A stretch of 59,806 nucleotides of DNA from Paraclostridium benzoelyticum (GTDB lineage Bacteria > Bacillota > Clostridia > Peptostreptococcales > Peptostreptococcaceae), in NCBI RefSeq assembly GCF_001006285.1, contig NZ_LBBT01000360.1, positions 1-59,806 on the forward strand, read 5' to 3'. A program made the position numbers and the translations under genes. Positions 16,185-24,399 of this stretch are shown piece by piece (within the stretch, counting starts at the first letter, position 1; each line of letters begins with the position of its first letter). The notes under the pieces are model-generated. The model ran no database searches and had not been told where the DNA came from. It worked only from the letters and a program-made list of their open reading frames with translations.

Positions 16185-17903
16185 TTGATATATTATGATG
16201 GCTTAAAACTAGAAAATGATCAATACAATGTCTATATATTGAATAAATATCTATCCAAACATTATAATGAAGAAATAGCAGAATCTGCAATAAGAAATAA
16301 TACTGATAGACTGGATAGTATAGCAAGATCATTAGGTGAAAGAGATATATCATTCTTCTGTTTGTACTATCTCAGAGACATATTTGTAGTTAAAGATGGA
16401 AATGAAGCTAGAGAGTTATCACCTACACACTATGAAATGTGGGATATATTAAATTCTGTATTTGTAGATGATAAAATTGATAAGCTTAATATAGTATGTC
16501 CAAGGGGTATGGCAAAGACAACGGTATGTGATTTAGCTTTATCTATTTGGCTTATAGCCTATCAGAAATCAAAGTTTATATTATTAGGAGCTAAGAAGGA
16601 CGATGATGCATGTCAGTTTATAGACTCTATAAAGAAAGTATTCAAAGAAAATAAAATGATAATCAACGAGTTCGGAAAATTAATAAATTCTAAAAAATAT
16701 AAGGTTAATGCAGGTGAAATAGAATTTGCAAATGGCAGTTATATAAGAGCAGTTGGATCTGCAAGCTCCGTGCGTGGTGCTAACTTTAAAGGTATAAGAC
16801 CATCGACTGTTATAGCGGATGACTATCAAGATGAAAAAGATATACTCTCTGATGATTCAAGAGAGAAAAAATTTAATAGATGGTCTAAAGAAATAGAAAA
16901 AGTAGGAGATACTGCTGTTTATAGGGATGGTGAGAAAGTTAAATCTGCTACTAAGATAATATCAATAGGTACTGTATTACATAATGATTGCTTAATAAGT
17001 AGATTAAGTAGAAATAAGGATTATTATACAGTGCTTAAAAGAGCTATTGTATTAGGCCAAGATCAAACGGTCGAAGATATACTAGAAAGTCCTTTATGGT
17101 TGGAGTGTAAAAAACTTTACTTTAATGATAAAGATAGTAATGCTAAGTTTACCGCTAAAGTATTTTATGAGAATAATATAGATAAGATGAAATTTCCACT
17201 ACTATGGGAAGAAAAATGGGATTGTTTTAATGATATAGCTATTTCTTATTGGGAAAACAGACAAGCATTTATGTCGGAGATGATGAACGACGCTACGAGT
17301 ATAGGTGAAAAATGGTTTAAGTCTATTAGAACTCAAACTACAGAAGAAATTGAAGAACATAATTTTATTAAAACTATGCTTTGTATAGATCCAGCATCAA
17401 CTCAGACTAGGCGAAGTGACTTTACTGCAATGATAGTAGGTTCATCTGCAGATAATGACTTTAAATATATTAGAGATATGACATTAAATAAGTTCACTTT
17501 TAATGAGTATTGCGAAAAGGTTATAGAATTATTAAAACAATACGAGGATATAACTCATATCTATATTGAAAAAAATACTTTCCAGGGAGCTGATGTTAAT
17601 AAAATTAAAGAGTTAATAGAAAAAGAATCTGATTTAGTTAATAGAAGCTTAGAATTTATAAATGAGATGCAGCGAAAGAATAAAGATGAGAAAATATCTA
17701 CGATTATAGATAATGTGAACAACGGACAAATAATATTTGCCAACAATAATAAAGAATTTACAGAACAAATATTAGAGTTTCAAGGACAAAAATATACTCT
17801 ACATGATGATGCTATCGATATAGTAGCAGAATTTGCAAATAGGGTAGATAATATAGAAGTTATAGGTAAGATAAAGTTGCTAGATAGAAGTTTACTATTT
17901 TAG
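16185..17903 (+). CDS. terL: Terminase large subunit
   Basis: TTG 16185 is preceded by GAGGGGGTGATG. The 572-aa protein has the ATPase Walker A variant PRGMAKTT (106-113), Walker B STVIADD (207-213), and a C-terminal RNase H-like nuclease domain with the first metal ligand in MLCIDPAST (about residue 400) and further acidic residues (IYIEKN, HDDAIDIVAEF). It pumps DNA into the procapsid and cuts it. It is the first gene of the head operon and precedes the portal by 37 bp. Confidence 0.93.
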   Translation: MIYYDGLKLENDQYNVYILNKYLSKHYNEEIAESAIRNNTDRLDSIARSLGERDISFFCLYYLRDIFVVKDGNEARELSPTHYEMWDILNSVFVDDKIDKLNIVCPRGMAKTTVCDLALSIWLIAYQKSKFILLGAKKDDDACQFIDSIKKVFKENKMIINEFGKLINSKKYKVNAGEIEFANGSYIRAVGSASSVRGANFKGIRPSTVIADDYQDEKDILSDDSREKKFNRWSKEIEKVGDTAVYRDGEKVKSATKIISIGTVLHNDCLISRLSRNKDYYTVLKRAIVLGQDQTVEDILESPLWLECKKLYFNDKDSNAKFTAKVFYENNIDKMKFPLLWEEKWDCFNDIAISYWENRQAFMSEMMNDATSIGEKWFKSIRTQTTEEIEEHNFIKTMLCIDPASTQTRRSDFTAMIVGSSADNDFKYIRDMTLNKFTFNEYCEKVIELLKQYEDITHIYIEKNTFQGADVNKIKELIEKESDLVNRSLEFINEMQRKNKDEKISTIIDNVNNGQIIFANNNKEFTEQILEFQGQKYTLHDDAIDIVAEFANRVDNIEVIGKIKLLDRSLLF

Positions 17904-17940
17904 GAACTTATTTTTATGTTCAAAAACAGGTGGTGAATAG

Positions 17941-19203
17941 ATGAATATAGAGTTAATAAAGAAAAATTATGATAGATGGGCGATTAAAAAATCTGATTAT
18001 ATTAAGGCCTATGAATATTACAAAGGCAATACAGATGCAATGAAGAATTATAAAATGATTACTGAGAGAAATAACAATAAAGCCAATACTAATTTCTTAA
18101 AAAAATTTGTAAAAGAAGAGGTAAGTTATTCAGTTGGTAATGACATTACATATATAAGTAAGTCTTCAAATGATTCTATAGTTAATGATATAGATTATTA
18201 CTTAGAATGTTGGAAAGAAGATCACGATTCAATATTATCAAAAAACATGATTTTATATGGATTGGCTTACGAATTATATTATATTGCTAATAAAGAATTA
18301 TATGCTAAAGTTATAAGTCCACGAAATGCATTTACTGTTAAAAATGAGAAGGATGAATTATTATATTTTGCTCATTGTTATACTTTAGAAGATAAAGACT
18401 ATATAGATGTATATGATGATAAGTTTATATATCACTTAGATAGCCAATTTAATAAAGTAAAAGATCCTACTCTACATATATTTGGTATGATTCCGGTTGG
18501 ATTAGCTGAATTAAGTGAAGAAGGTATAAAAGATACAATCTATAATGATATAAAAGGGTTACAAGATAGTTATGAAACTAATTTATCTGATATATCTAAT
18601 GAAATAAGTGACTTTAGAACTGCATATCTGAAACTAACAGGTGTACAACTTGAAGAAGAAGATGCTAAGAAAATGAAACGATTAGGTATTATTCAAATAA
18701 AAGATAAAAATGGTAGTGCAGACTGGTTGATTAAGAATATTAATGATGCATTTATACAGAACACTTTAAATACAGTAGAAGATAAAATGTATCAGTTAAC
18801 ATCACATATTAATCATAATGAAAAAATGCAGTCAAATACTTCTAGTTTAGCATTAAGAAGTAGACTTATATCATTAGAAGAAAAGTGTAAGTTAAATCAG
18901 AAGGCCTTAAACAATTGTATAAAAACTAGATTAAAGGTATTATTCATTTACTTAAAGATAATGTTTAATAAAAATTATGATTATAGAGATATAAAAATTA
19001 AGTTTACTCCAAATATACCTCAAGATGACTTGATGATGGCTCAAATAATAGCGCAGTTAGGTGATAAATTATCAACTGAAACTGGATTATCTCAATTATC
19101 ATTCATAGAAAATGCTAAAAATGAACTTGTAAAAATAAAATCAGAACAAGAGTCTATTATAGAAGGTAACCAATTACTAGAAGAAGATGATTTAGATGAA
19201 TAA
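17941..19203 (+). CDS. Portal protein (SPP1 gp6-like)
   Basis: ATG 17941 follows AGGTGGTG. The 420-aa sequence begins with the pattern of SPP1-type portals (YYKGNTDAMKNYKMITERNNNKANTNFLKKFVKEEVSYSVGN is the usual conserved N-terminal segment), followed by wing and stem regions and an acidic C-terminus. Twelve or so copies would form the DNA entry ring at the capsid vertex. It overlaps the next gene by 8 bp, as portal and SPP1 gp7-like genes often do. Confidence 0.9.
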   Translation: MNIELIKKNYDRWAIKKSDYIKAYEYYKGNTDAMKNYKMITERNNNKANTNFLKKFVKEEVSYSVGNDITYISKSSNDSIVNDIDYYLECWKEDHDSILSKNMILYGLAYELYYIANKELYAKVISPRNAFTVKNEKDELLYFAHCYTLEDKDYIDVYDDKFIYHLDSQFNKVKDPTLHIFGMIPVGLAELSEEGIKDTIYNDIKGLQDSYETNLSDISNEISDFRTAYLKLTGVQLEEEDAKKMKRLGIIQIKDKNGSADWLIKNINDAFIQNTLNTVEDKMYQLTSHINHNEKMQSNTSSLALRSRLISLEEKCKLNQKALNNCIKTRLKVLFIYLKIMFNKNYDYRDIKIKFTPNIPQDDLMMAQIIAQLGDKLSTETGLSQLSFIENAKNELVKIKSEQESIIEGNQLLEEDDLDE

Positions 19204-20068
19204 TCTCTTTTTACAACTAATACTAGAAGCAAATAAATTAGGATATGAATTATCTGATATAGAGCTAAAGAAGATATATAAACTTCAAAGAGAAAATCAA
19301 GATAAATTGCTTAATGAACTAGCTTTAATAATGTTAAAGTATGATATTCATGAAGGTGTTCTAAGATTAAGTACTAAAGATAGACTACTACTTAAACAAG
19401 AATTAAATAAACTGATTAATAATTCTCTAAAAGAAGAGATTAAATTAGAAAAAGAGAATACTAGAAATATTTTAGAAATCGTTACTAAAGAAGCTTACAA
19501 TTTAAGAAACTATATTTTGTCACTAGGAACTATAGCTAAAGTTTCAGTGCTCACAGAAAAAGAGTTATTGAAAATAATAAATACGGTTGTTGATGGGAAA
19601 ATATGGAGTGATAGATTATGGAAGAATAAAAAACAAATAGAAAAAGATTTGAAAAGTATGATTAATGATTTCTTAAATGGAAGAATATCTGTTAACAAAA
19701 TATATAGAGAAGTGAAGGGGAGTTATGGAAATAATGCTTATTGCTCTAAAAGGTTAACAGAAACAGAAATATGTAGATGTCAAGAAGCAGCTAATGAAGA
19801 ATTTGCAAAACAACAAGGCATAGAATGGATGCTATTTATGGCTACCTTGGACAATAAAACATCTAAAAAATGTAGAGGATATGATGGTAAAGTATTTAAA
19901 GTAGATGATACAAACAAACCATTGCCACCATTACATCCTAATTGTAGGTCATGCATGGTATTAATACCTAGTAGAGAATGGAAACCTAAAAATAGGAGAG
20001 ACAATACTACAATTGGAAAACATATTGACTATACAGATTATGAAAAATGGAAGAAAAATAACCTATAA
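19196..20068 (+). CDS. Minor head protein (SPP1 gp7 / Mu F-like)
   Basis: A 290-aa protein overlapping the portal gene. The C-terminal part has the phage head morphogenesis signature: TLDNKTSKKCRGYDGKVF...PLHPNCRSCMV, with cysteine and histidine residues that typically bind metal. The N-terminal half is helical. Members bind the portal and are packaged in small numbers inside the head, and can be involved in DNA ejection. Translation is probably coupled to the portal. Confidence 0.88.
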   Translation: MNNLFLQLILEANKLGYELSDIELKKIYKLQRENQDKLLNELALIMLKYDIHEGVLRLSTKDRLLLKQELNKLINNSLKEEIKLEKENTRNILEIVTKEAYNLRNYILSLGTIAKVSVLTEKELLKIINTVVDGKIWSDRLWKNKKQIEKDLKSMINDFLNGRISVNKIYREVKGSYGNNAYCSKRLTETEICRCQEAANEEFAKQQGIEWMLFMATLDNKTSKKCRGYDGKVFKVDDTNKPLPPLHPNCRSCMVLIPSREWKPKNRRDNTTIGKHIDYTDYEKWKKNNL

Positions 20069-20182
20069 TATAAGACTGTTATAGCCGATTTAAGAGGTTT
20101 TATAAGACTGTTTGAGTATTTATACATAATAAATTGAAATTTGTATCGAAGGCTTTTTGCGTTCGGTGGAAAGGTGAAAAAT

Positions 20183-20740
20183 ATGAAAAAAAGTGAATTA
20201 TTAAAATTAATAGAGAATATAGAAGAAGATGTAGATTTGATTGAAATAAAAGAAGTTAAAAGTTGGTTAGACTCTGAAAAGGATAAGCATAGCCAGAAAT
20301 CAATAAAAACCGCATTAGAGAACTTTAAGAAAAATGATATGCAAAAACTAATAGATGCGGAGTTATTAAAGAGAAATCCTGCTAAAACTCCAGAACAATT
20401 AAAAATAGAAGAATTAGAAGCTAAATTTGTAGCTATAGAAAAAGAAAAAAATAGAGCAGAAATGACAGCTAAATTTAAAGATACTTTAGTCGAAAAGAAT
20501 ATACCATCAAAAATGATAGACTTTTTATTAGCTGATGATGAGGAAGTAACTAATGCTAATATATCTTTGTTCGAAGAATCTATGAAGTCTTATATAGATA
20601 AGAATGTAGAGGATAGAGTATCGAATACAAGTTATACTCCTCCGAGTGGAAATTCAACAGGTAGCTCATACGAAGATTTATTAAATAGTGCTGATAATAT
20701 GTCAACGGAGCAAGTTATGGAAATGTTAAATAAATTTTAG
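20183..20740 (+). CDS. Capsid scaffold protein (DUF4355-like)
   Basis: ATG 20183 has AAAGGTG upstream, and is preferred over an upstream start at 20141. The 185-aa product is highly charged and helical with a coiled coil around residues 70-110 and a short Ser/Gly/Thr linker before a helical C-terminus (STEQVMEMLNKF). Position between the minor head protein and the capsid, together with composition, identifies it as the scaffold. It is expected to line the procapsid and leave before DNA packaging. A terminator follows. Confidence 0.85.
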   Translation: MKKSELLKLIENIEEDVDLIEIKEVKSWLDSEKDKHSQKSIKTALENFKKNDMQKLIDAELLKRNPAKTPEQLKIEELEAKFVAIEKEKNRAEMTAKFKDTLVEKNIPSKMIDFLLADDEEVTNANISLFEESMKSYIDKNVEDRVSNTSYTPPSGNSTGSSYEDLLNSADNMSTEQVMEMLNKF

Positions 20741-20745
20741 TCAAT

Positions 20746-20777
20746 AAGACCTTAAAAACAAATTAGGTCTTTTTTTT
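20746..20777 (+). terminator. Rho-independent terminator between scaffold and capsid
   Basis: AAGACCT (20746-20752) pairs with AGGTCTT (20765-20771), then T8. It may tune expression of scaffold and capsid; the capsid must then be read through or have its own promoter. Confidence 0.75.
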
Positions 20778-20869
20778 ATGCCTTTAAACTTAGGAACTAA
20801 AGAAAGTTTATATTAAAAAATTAATTGAAAAGAAAGGATAGCCCAAAAGGGCTATAACGGTGAAAATTT

Positions 20870-21649
20870 ATGGGATTCAAAAGAACATTATGGGAAGCAA
20901 CAATATTAAAGCAATATAACGGAGTATCTGTGGCAGACGTTATATGTGTAAAGCCAACTGAGAAAAAAGGTGAAAAAGTAATATTCTCAACTGCTGTTGG
21001 ATCAGGAGTGAAAGAGTATGCAGGTAAAGTAGAATACACAGATGCAACGACTACAGATGTAGAATTAATATTTGATAAAAAGAGGTACTTTGCGGCAACT
21101 ATGTCAGACGTAGAAGCAGTTCAAACTAATTTACCAGTTTTACAAGCTACTGTAGAACAAGATTCTTTCGATATGGCAGCTCAAGTTGATGGGGACGTAT
21201 TTACTAAAGCTATATCAGAAGCAGGAAAGACTATAACAGGGGGATCAATAGACAAGACTAACATATATGATTTAATAGTAGACATGGGAACTGCATTATC
21301 TAAGAATAAAGTTCCAAAGGCTAACAGATTCGTAATAGTTAACTCTGAGATATTAGGGTTATTATCTAAAGATGATAGATTCACTAGAAATCCAAATGTG
21401 CTTGAAAATGGAGTTGTTGAAGGGCAAAAAATAAATGGATTACAAGTTATATCATCAGAAGAATTACCAGGAGGAAAAATATTTGCTATGCATAAGTCAG
21501 CTTTAGGATATGACAAGATATTAGATAAGGTTGAACACTTAAGATTAGAGTCTGCTTTCAGTGAAGCTGTTAGAGGATTATGTGTATATGGTGCAAAAGT
21601 ATTAAGACCAAAGGGAATAGTAGGAATGACTTATACTATAGGAGCTTAA
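20870..21649 (+). CDS. Major capsid protein (HK97 fold)
   Basis: A 259-aa protein with no N-terminal delta domain or protease, in line with the separate scaffold gene. Residues contain the N4-gp56/phiCh1-like or SPP1-gp13-type capsid pattern: early E-loop region, then long beta segments such as RFVIVNSEILGLLSKDDRF and a C-terminal AFSEAVRGLCVYGAKVLRPKGIV. Several hundred copies should form the shell. It is flanked by terminators at 20746 and 21712, so the capsid transcript appears to be insulated. Confidence 0.85.
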   Translation: MGFKRTLWEATILKQYNGVSVADVICVKPTEKKGEKVIFSTAVGSGVKEYAGKVEYTDATTTDVELIFDKKRYFAATMSDVEAVQTNLPVLQATVEQDSFDMAAQVDGDVFTKAISEAGKTITGGSIDKTNIYDLIVDMGTALSKNKVPKANRFVIVNSEILGLLSKDDRFTRNPNVLENGVVEGQKINGLQVISSEELPGGKIFAMHKSALGYDKILDKVEHLRLESAFSEAVRGLCVYGAKVLRPKGIVGMTYTIGA

Positions 21650-21711
21650 GTGACAAAGGTAGCTGAAACGCTATCTTCTAGCTCTAAAACTAGAAGTAAA
21701 AGAACTAAGGG

Positions 21712-21738
21712 AGCAGAGTAATATCTGCTTTCTTTTTT
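21712..21738 (+). terminator. Rho-independent terminator after capsid
   Basis: AGCAGA (21712-21717) pairs with TCTGCT (21724-21729), then a T-rich run. Likely a leaky stop that keeps capsid expression above the connectors. Confidence 0.65.
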
Positions 21739-21760
21739 ATTTAGAAAGTAGGTGTTTATT

Positions 21761-22042
21761 ATGCTCATAGATGAAAAAAGATTCAAATTTATAGCTTTAG
21801 AGTCCATTAAGGAATACTTAAATAAAGATTCTATAGATGAAAATAACGCTATTATAAGCTTTGTAGTAGATGAGCTTGTAAGAAGGGCAAAAGAATACTA
21901 TTCCAAACCTATAAATAGAAATATAAAATCTCAGTCTCAAGGTCAAAGAAGTATTACATACTCAGATACAATTTCTAATCCATTTATGATAACAGAAGAT
22001 TTAGTACAGTTATTGCCATGTCCTAGTTTGAGGCTAATGTAA
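21761..22042 (+). CDS. Head-tail connector protein (adaptor)
   Basis: I chose ATG 21761 over the GTG at 21752 because the AAGTAGGTG ribosome site sits at 21747-21755. The 93-aa product is helical at the N-terminus (YLNKDSIDENNAIISFVVDELVRRAKEYYSK), typical of SPP1 gp15 / HK97 gp6-type adaptors. It would bind the portal ring. The stop overlaps the next start by one base. Confidence 0.7.
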   Translation: MLIDEKRFKFIALESIKEYLNKDSIDENNAIISFVVDELVRRAKEYYSKPINRNIKSQSQGQRSITYSDTISNPFMITEDLVQLLPCPSLRLM

Positions 22043-22335
22043 TGTTTTATGACTTTAAAGTTAACTTAATGAAAAAATCTACTATTACTAACGATTTATT
22101 CCAAAAAGTAGATACATTTATAATAGACAAGGCAATTGATTGCGATATTCAACCTTCCACATTTGAAATTATAAAGAAAACTTTTGGAGAAGACGTTAAT
22201 AGTATTTTTATAATGTTTTGTGATGATGACATTGACTTAAATTCTATTATAGAGTTTAATAGTCAACTTTATAAAATTGATAAAAAGTTAGATTGGATTG
22301 AGTATAAAATATATTCTTTAGTGGGTCATAAATGA
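22042..22335 (+). CDS. Head-tail stopper-like connector, 97 aa
   Basis: A short beta-rich protein (SIIEFNSQLYKIDKKLDWIEYKIYSL) in the position of the head-completion/stopper protein (SPP1 gp16-type). The family fit rests on length, position and beta content rather than on a diagnostic motif. It overlaps both neighbouring genes, the downstream one by ATGA. Confidence 0.6.
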   Translation: MFYDFKVNLMKKSTITNDLFQKVDTFIIDKAIDCDIQPSTFEIIKKTFGEDVNSIFIMFCDDDIDLNSIIEFNSQLYKIDKKLDWIEYKIYSLVGHK

Positions 22336-22643
22336 TAATCGATAATACAGATCAAGTTATAAATAAGATTAGAGAGGCTATAAAAAAGTCTTTAAAGGAA
22401 ATGGGAATAGTAGGAGTTGCAGAGGTAAAGGCTAATTGTCCTGTTGATACCGGAAAGTTAAGAGGTAGTTACACATATATAACAGATAATTTTAGTGTAA
22501 CAATAGGTACAACATTAGACTATGCCATACATTTAGAGTTCAAACCAACGAATAGAGGTGGAAGACCTCATTTTAGAAGGTCAATGGAGTCTCAAATAGG
22601 TGAGTTTAAAGCTATATTAGAAAGAAATTTAGGAGGTGTTTAA
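22332..22643 (+). CDS. HK97 gp10-like tail-joining protein
   Basis: A 103-aa protein with the HK97-gp10 pattern: VKANCPVDTGKLRGSYTY (PVDTGxLRxS is the family signature), a beta hairpin, and HLEF...RPHFRRSME at the C-terminus. It belongs to the head-tail joining or tail-completion set, and is encoded with the overlapping ATGA from the preceding gene. Confidence 0.88.
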   Translation: MIIDNTDQVINKIREAIKKSLKEMGIVGVAEVKANCPVDTGKLRGSYTYITDNFSVTIGTTLDYAIHLEFKPTNRGGRPHFRRSMESQIGEFKAILERNLGGV

Positions 22644-22644
22644 A

Positions 22645-22992
22645 ATGATAGACACCATAAAAAAAATAGGAAAGCATTTAAATACATTTCATGAATGTCT
22701 TAATGAAGAGTTACCTTTAGACTTTGATTATGATAATGAAGTAGGGATGTATTTTGAATTAAATACAATTTTAGGTTATGAATATAAGGATGTTATAACT
22801 TTAGATGTTCATCTTGTGTCATTAAAGTCTAAACTCAATGAATTATTATTCCTAGTTGATACAATTGATAAAGAAACTAATAAAAAAATAATAAATAATA
22901 TCAGAGTAACTAAAAAACCAGTCTGGTTAATAGATGCTAAAGATGATGAATATGAACATTGGATATTAAGTTACAACTTAAATAAATACTAA
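22645..22992 (+). CDS. Tail terminator-type protein
   Basis: ATG 22645 follows AGGAGGTG (22631-22638); a GTG at 22636 lies inside the ribosome site. The 115-aa product is beta-rich and lies in the tail-terminator slot between gp10-like and tail tube protein. It probably caps the tail tube for joining to the head. The assignment is mainly by synteny. Confidence 0.6.
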   Translation: MIDTIKKIGKHLNTFHECLNEELPLDFDYDNEVGMYFELNTILGYEYKDVITLDVHLVSLKSKLNELLFLVDTIDKETNKKIINNIRVTKKPVWLIDAKDDEYEHWILSYNLNKY

Positions 22993-23007
22993 AAAGGACG
23001 TGATAAA

Positions 23008-23553
23008 ATGAAAGAATTATTATTAGATGTTGCTACGGTTTATTATGGCGATATAGATATGTCTAACCCAGACGATTTTACAACTGTTTTAACTGAAGAG
23101 AAGGTTTTAGGTGTTACTAGAGGTGGACTAAAAGTTGAAGCCAAACCAAATATAAGAGAAATAGAGTTTAATGGTAGAAAAGGTAAGAAGATAGCTGATA
23201 TGGATAGGGTTTTATGTTGGGAAGTTAAAGCAGAAACGGAGGCTTTAGAAATAACATCTGATGTTCTTGAAGCCAGTGGATTTGTAAAAGATAAAACATC
23301 ATCCACTAAATTTGATAAGTTTATACCTAGCATGAAACTAAATCATAAGGACTTAGTTTTAGTTGGTAAACTATATAAATCTAATGAACCATGCATAATA
23401 CATATAAAGAATGCTTACAACGGAGAAGGATTAGCATTTGAACAAAAAGATGGAGAAGAGGCAGGATTTAAAATGGCGTTTGTAGGCGCTTATACTATAG
23501 GATCTGATGAAATGCCAATAGATGTTTATTATCCTAAAGCTCCAACTAAATAA
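23008..23553 (+). CDS. Major tail (tube) protein
   Basis: A 181-aa protein with the beta-sandwich pattern of siphovirus tube proteins: VLGVTRGGLKVEAKPNIREIEFNGRKG near residue 35 is a typical N-terminal segment, and the C-terminus (EEAGFKMAFVGAYTIGSDEMPIDVYYP) fits. Hexamers would stack into the tail tube. It is followed by a terminator at 23573-23599, which fits the high expression of tube protein relative to the downstream genes. Confidence 0.85.
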   Translation: MKELLLDVATVYYGDIDMSNPDDFTTVLTEEKVLGVTRGGLKVEAKPNIREIEFNGRKGKKIADMDRVLCWEVKAETEALEITSDVLEASGFVKDKTSSTKFDKFIPSMKLNHKDLVLVGKLYKSNEPCIIHIKNAYNGEGLAFEQKDGEEAGFKMAFVGAYTIGSDEMPIDVYYPKAPTK

Positions 23554-23572
23554 AACTAATATCAAATTTTAG

Positions 23573-23599
23573 AGACTAGATTAATTTCTAGTCTTTTTT
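23573..23599 (+). terminator. Rho-independent terminator after tail tube gene
   Basis: AGACTAGA (23573-23580) pairs with TCTAGTCT (23587-23594), then T6. Confidence 0.8.
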
Positions 23600-23632
23600 A
23601 TTAAATAAATATAGAGAGGATGAAATAAATAT

Positions 23633-24091
23633 ATGAAAGATATAAAGATTACAACTAAAATAGGTTTCGCACTACTTGGATTGATAAAGAAAATGAATAT
23701 AAAAGATAAGATAATAAAAATGTCTAAAGAACAGATGCAGTTAAGTGCTAAGAAAGATATGTTATTTAGAGAGTTATATTCCAGAAATGAAAATAAAGAT
23801 GAGGATATAACAGAAGAAGTTGCTATGAGGTTACTAAATGAACATGTTGATATAGCCAAACAAATATCTGATATAGATGTGGTTTTAAATGACTCAGGTA
23901 TAGAATTTGCTTTTGATATAATAGAAAAATTACCAGAAGTTGAAAAAGAGTTTAATAAAACTATGGCTACTATATATGGTGTAAAAGAGAAGGAAATAGA
24001 GGAAAAGGAAATAGATGAGGTTGTAGAAATGATAATGGCCGTATTTAACTCGAAGTCTTTTCAGGGTTTGTTCAAGAAGATGAACAAGTAG
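23633..24091 (+). CDS. Tail assembly chaperone (gpG-like)
   Basis: A 152-aa helical protein in the slot between tail tube and tape measure, as is typical of tail chaperones. It ends FNSKSFQGLFKKMNK. The -1 frame opens at 24049 and continues to 24399 through coding-like sequence without a ribosome site, as in gpG/gpGT pairs, so a fusion by -1 frameshifting is likely. Confidence 0.8.
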   Translation: MKDIKITTKIGFALLGLIKKMNIKDKIIKMSKEQMQLSAKKDMLFRELYSRNENKDEDITEEVAMRLLNEHVDIAKQISDIDVVLNDSGIEFAFDIIEKLPEVEKEFNKTMATIYGVKEKEIEEKEIDEVVEMIMAVFNSKSFQGLFKKMNK

Positions 24092-24399
24092 GGGATAATG
24101 TCCTGAAAGGGATTCTTGCACAACATAACTGTTACTTTCAGATATTAGATGAAGATTTAGATTCGGTTATAGATTTAATCGATTCTGTTGTAGAGAAGTA
24201 CTTTGATGATAGATTGTATATGACTTGGAATAGTCAAATGTTAATGTCTGAGAAGTTTATACCATTTAAAGAATATAAGGATAAATGTAGAACGGTAAAT
24301 ATCACCAAAGTTAAAAATAACCATAAAACTAGAGATGAGATTATTAAAGAAAGCCAAGATATTTTATCATCTTTTAGTTTTGAAAAAGAGGTGATGTAA
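24049..24399 (+). CDS. Frameshift extension of the tail chaperone (gpGT-like)
   Basis: In the -1 frame relative to the chaperone gene, codons are open from 24049 to TAA 24397-24399 and give SGFVQEDEQVGDNVLKGILAQ, then a further acidic helical sequence ending LSSFSFEKEVM. There is no good start codon with a ribosome site at its beginning. The TCT TTT C run at 24056-24062 is a plausible slippery site, since TTT can re-pair in the -1 frame. The product would be a fusion of about 250 aa. Tape measure begins directly after, at 24400. Confidence 0.65.
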   Translation, partial: LEVFSGFVQEDEQVGDNVLKGILAQHNCYFQILDEDLDSVIDLIDSVVEKYFDDRLYMTWNSQMLMSEKFIPFKEYKDKCRTVNITKVKNNHKTRDEIIKESQDILSSFSFEKEVM

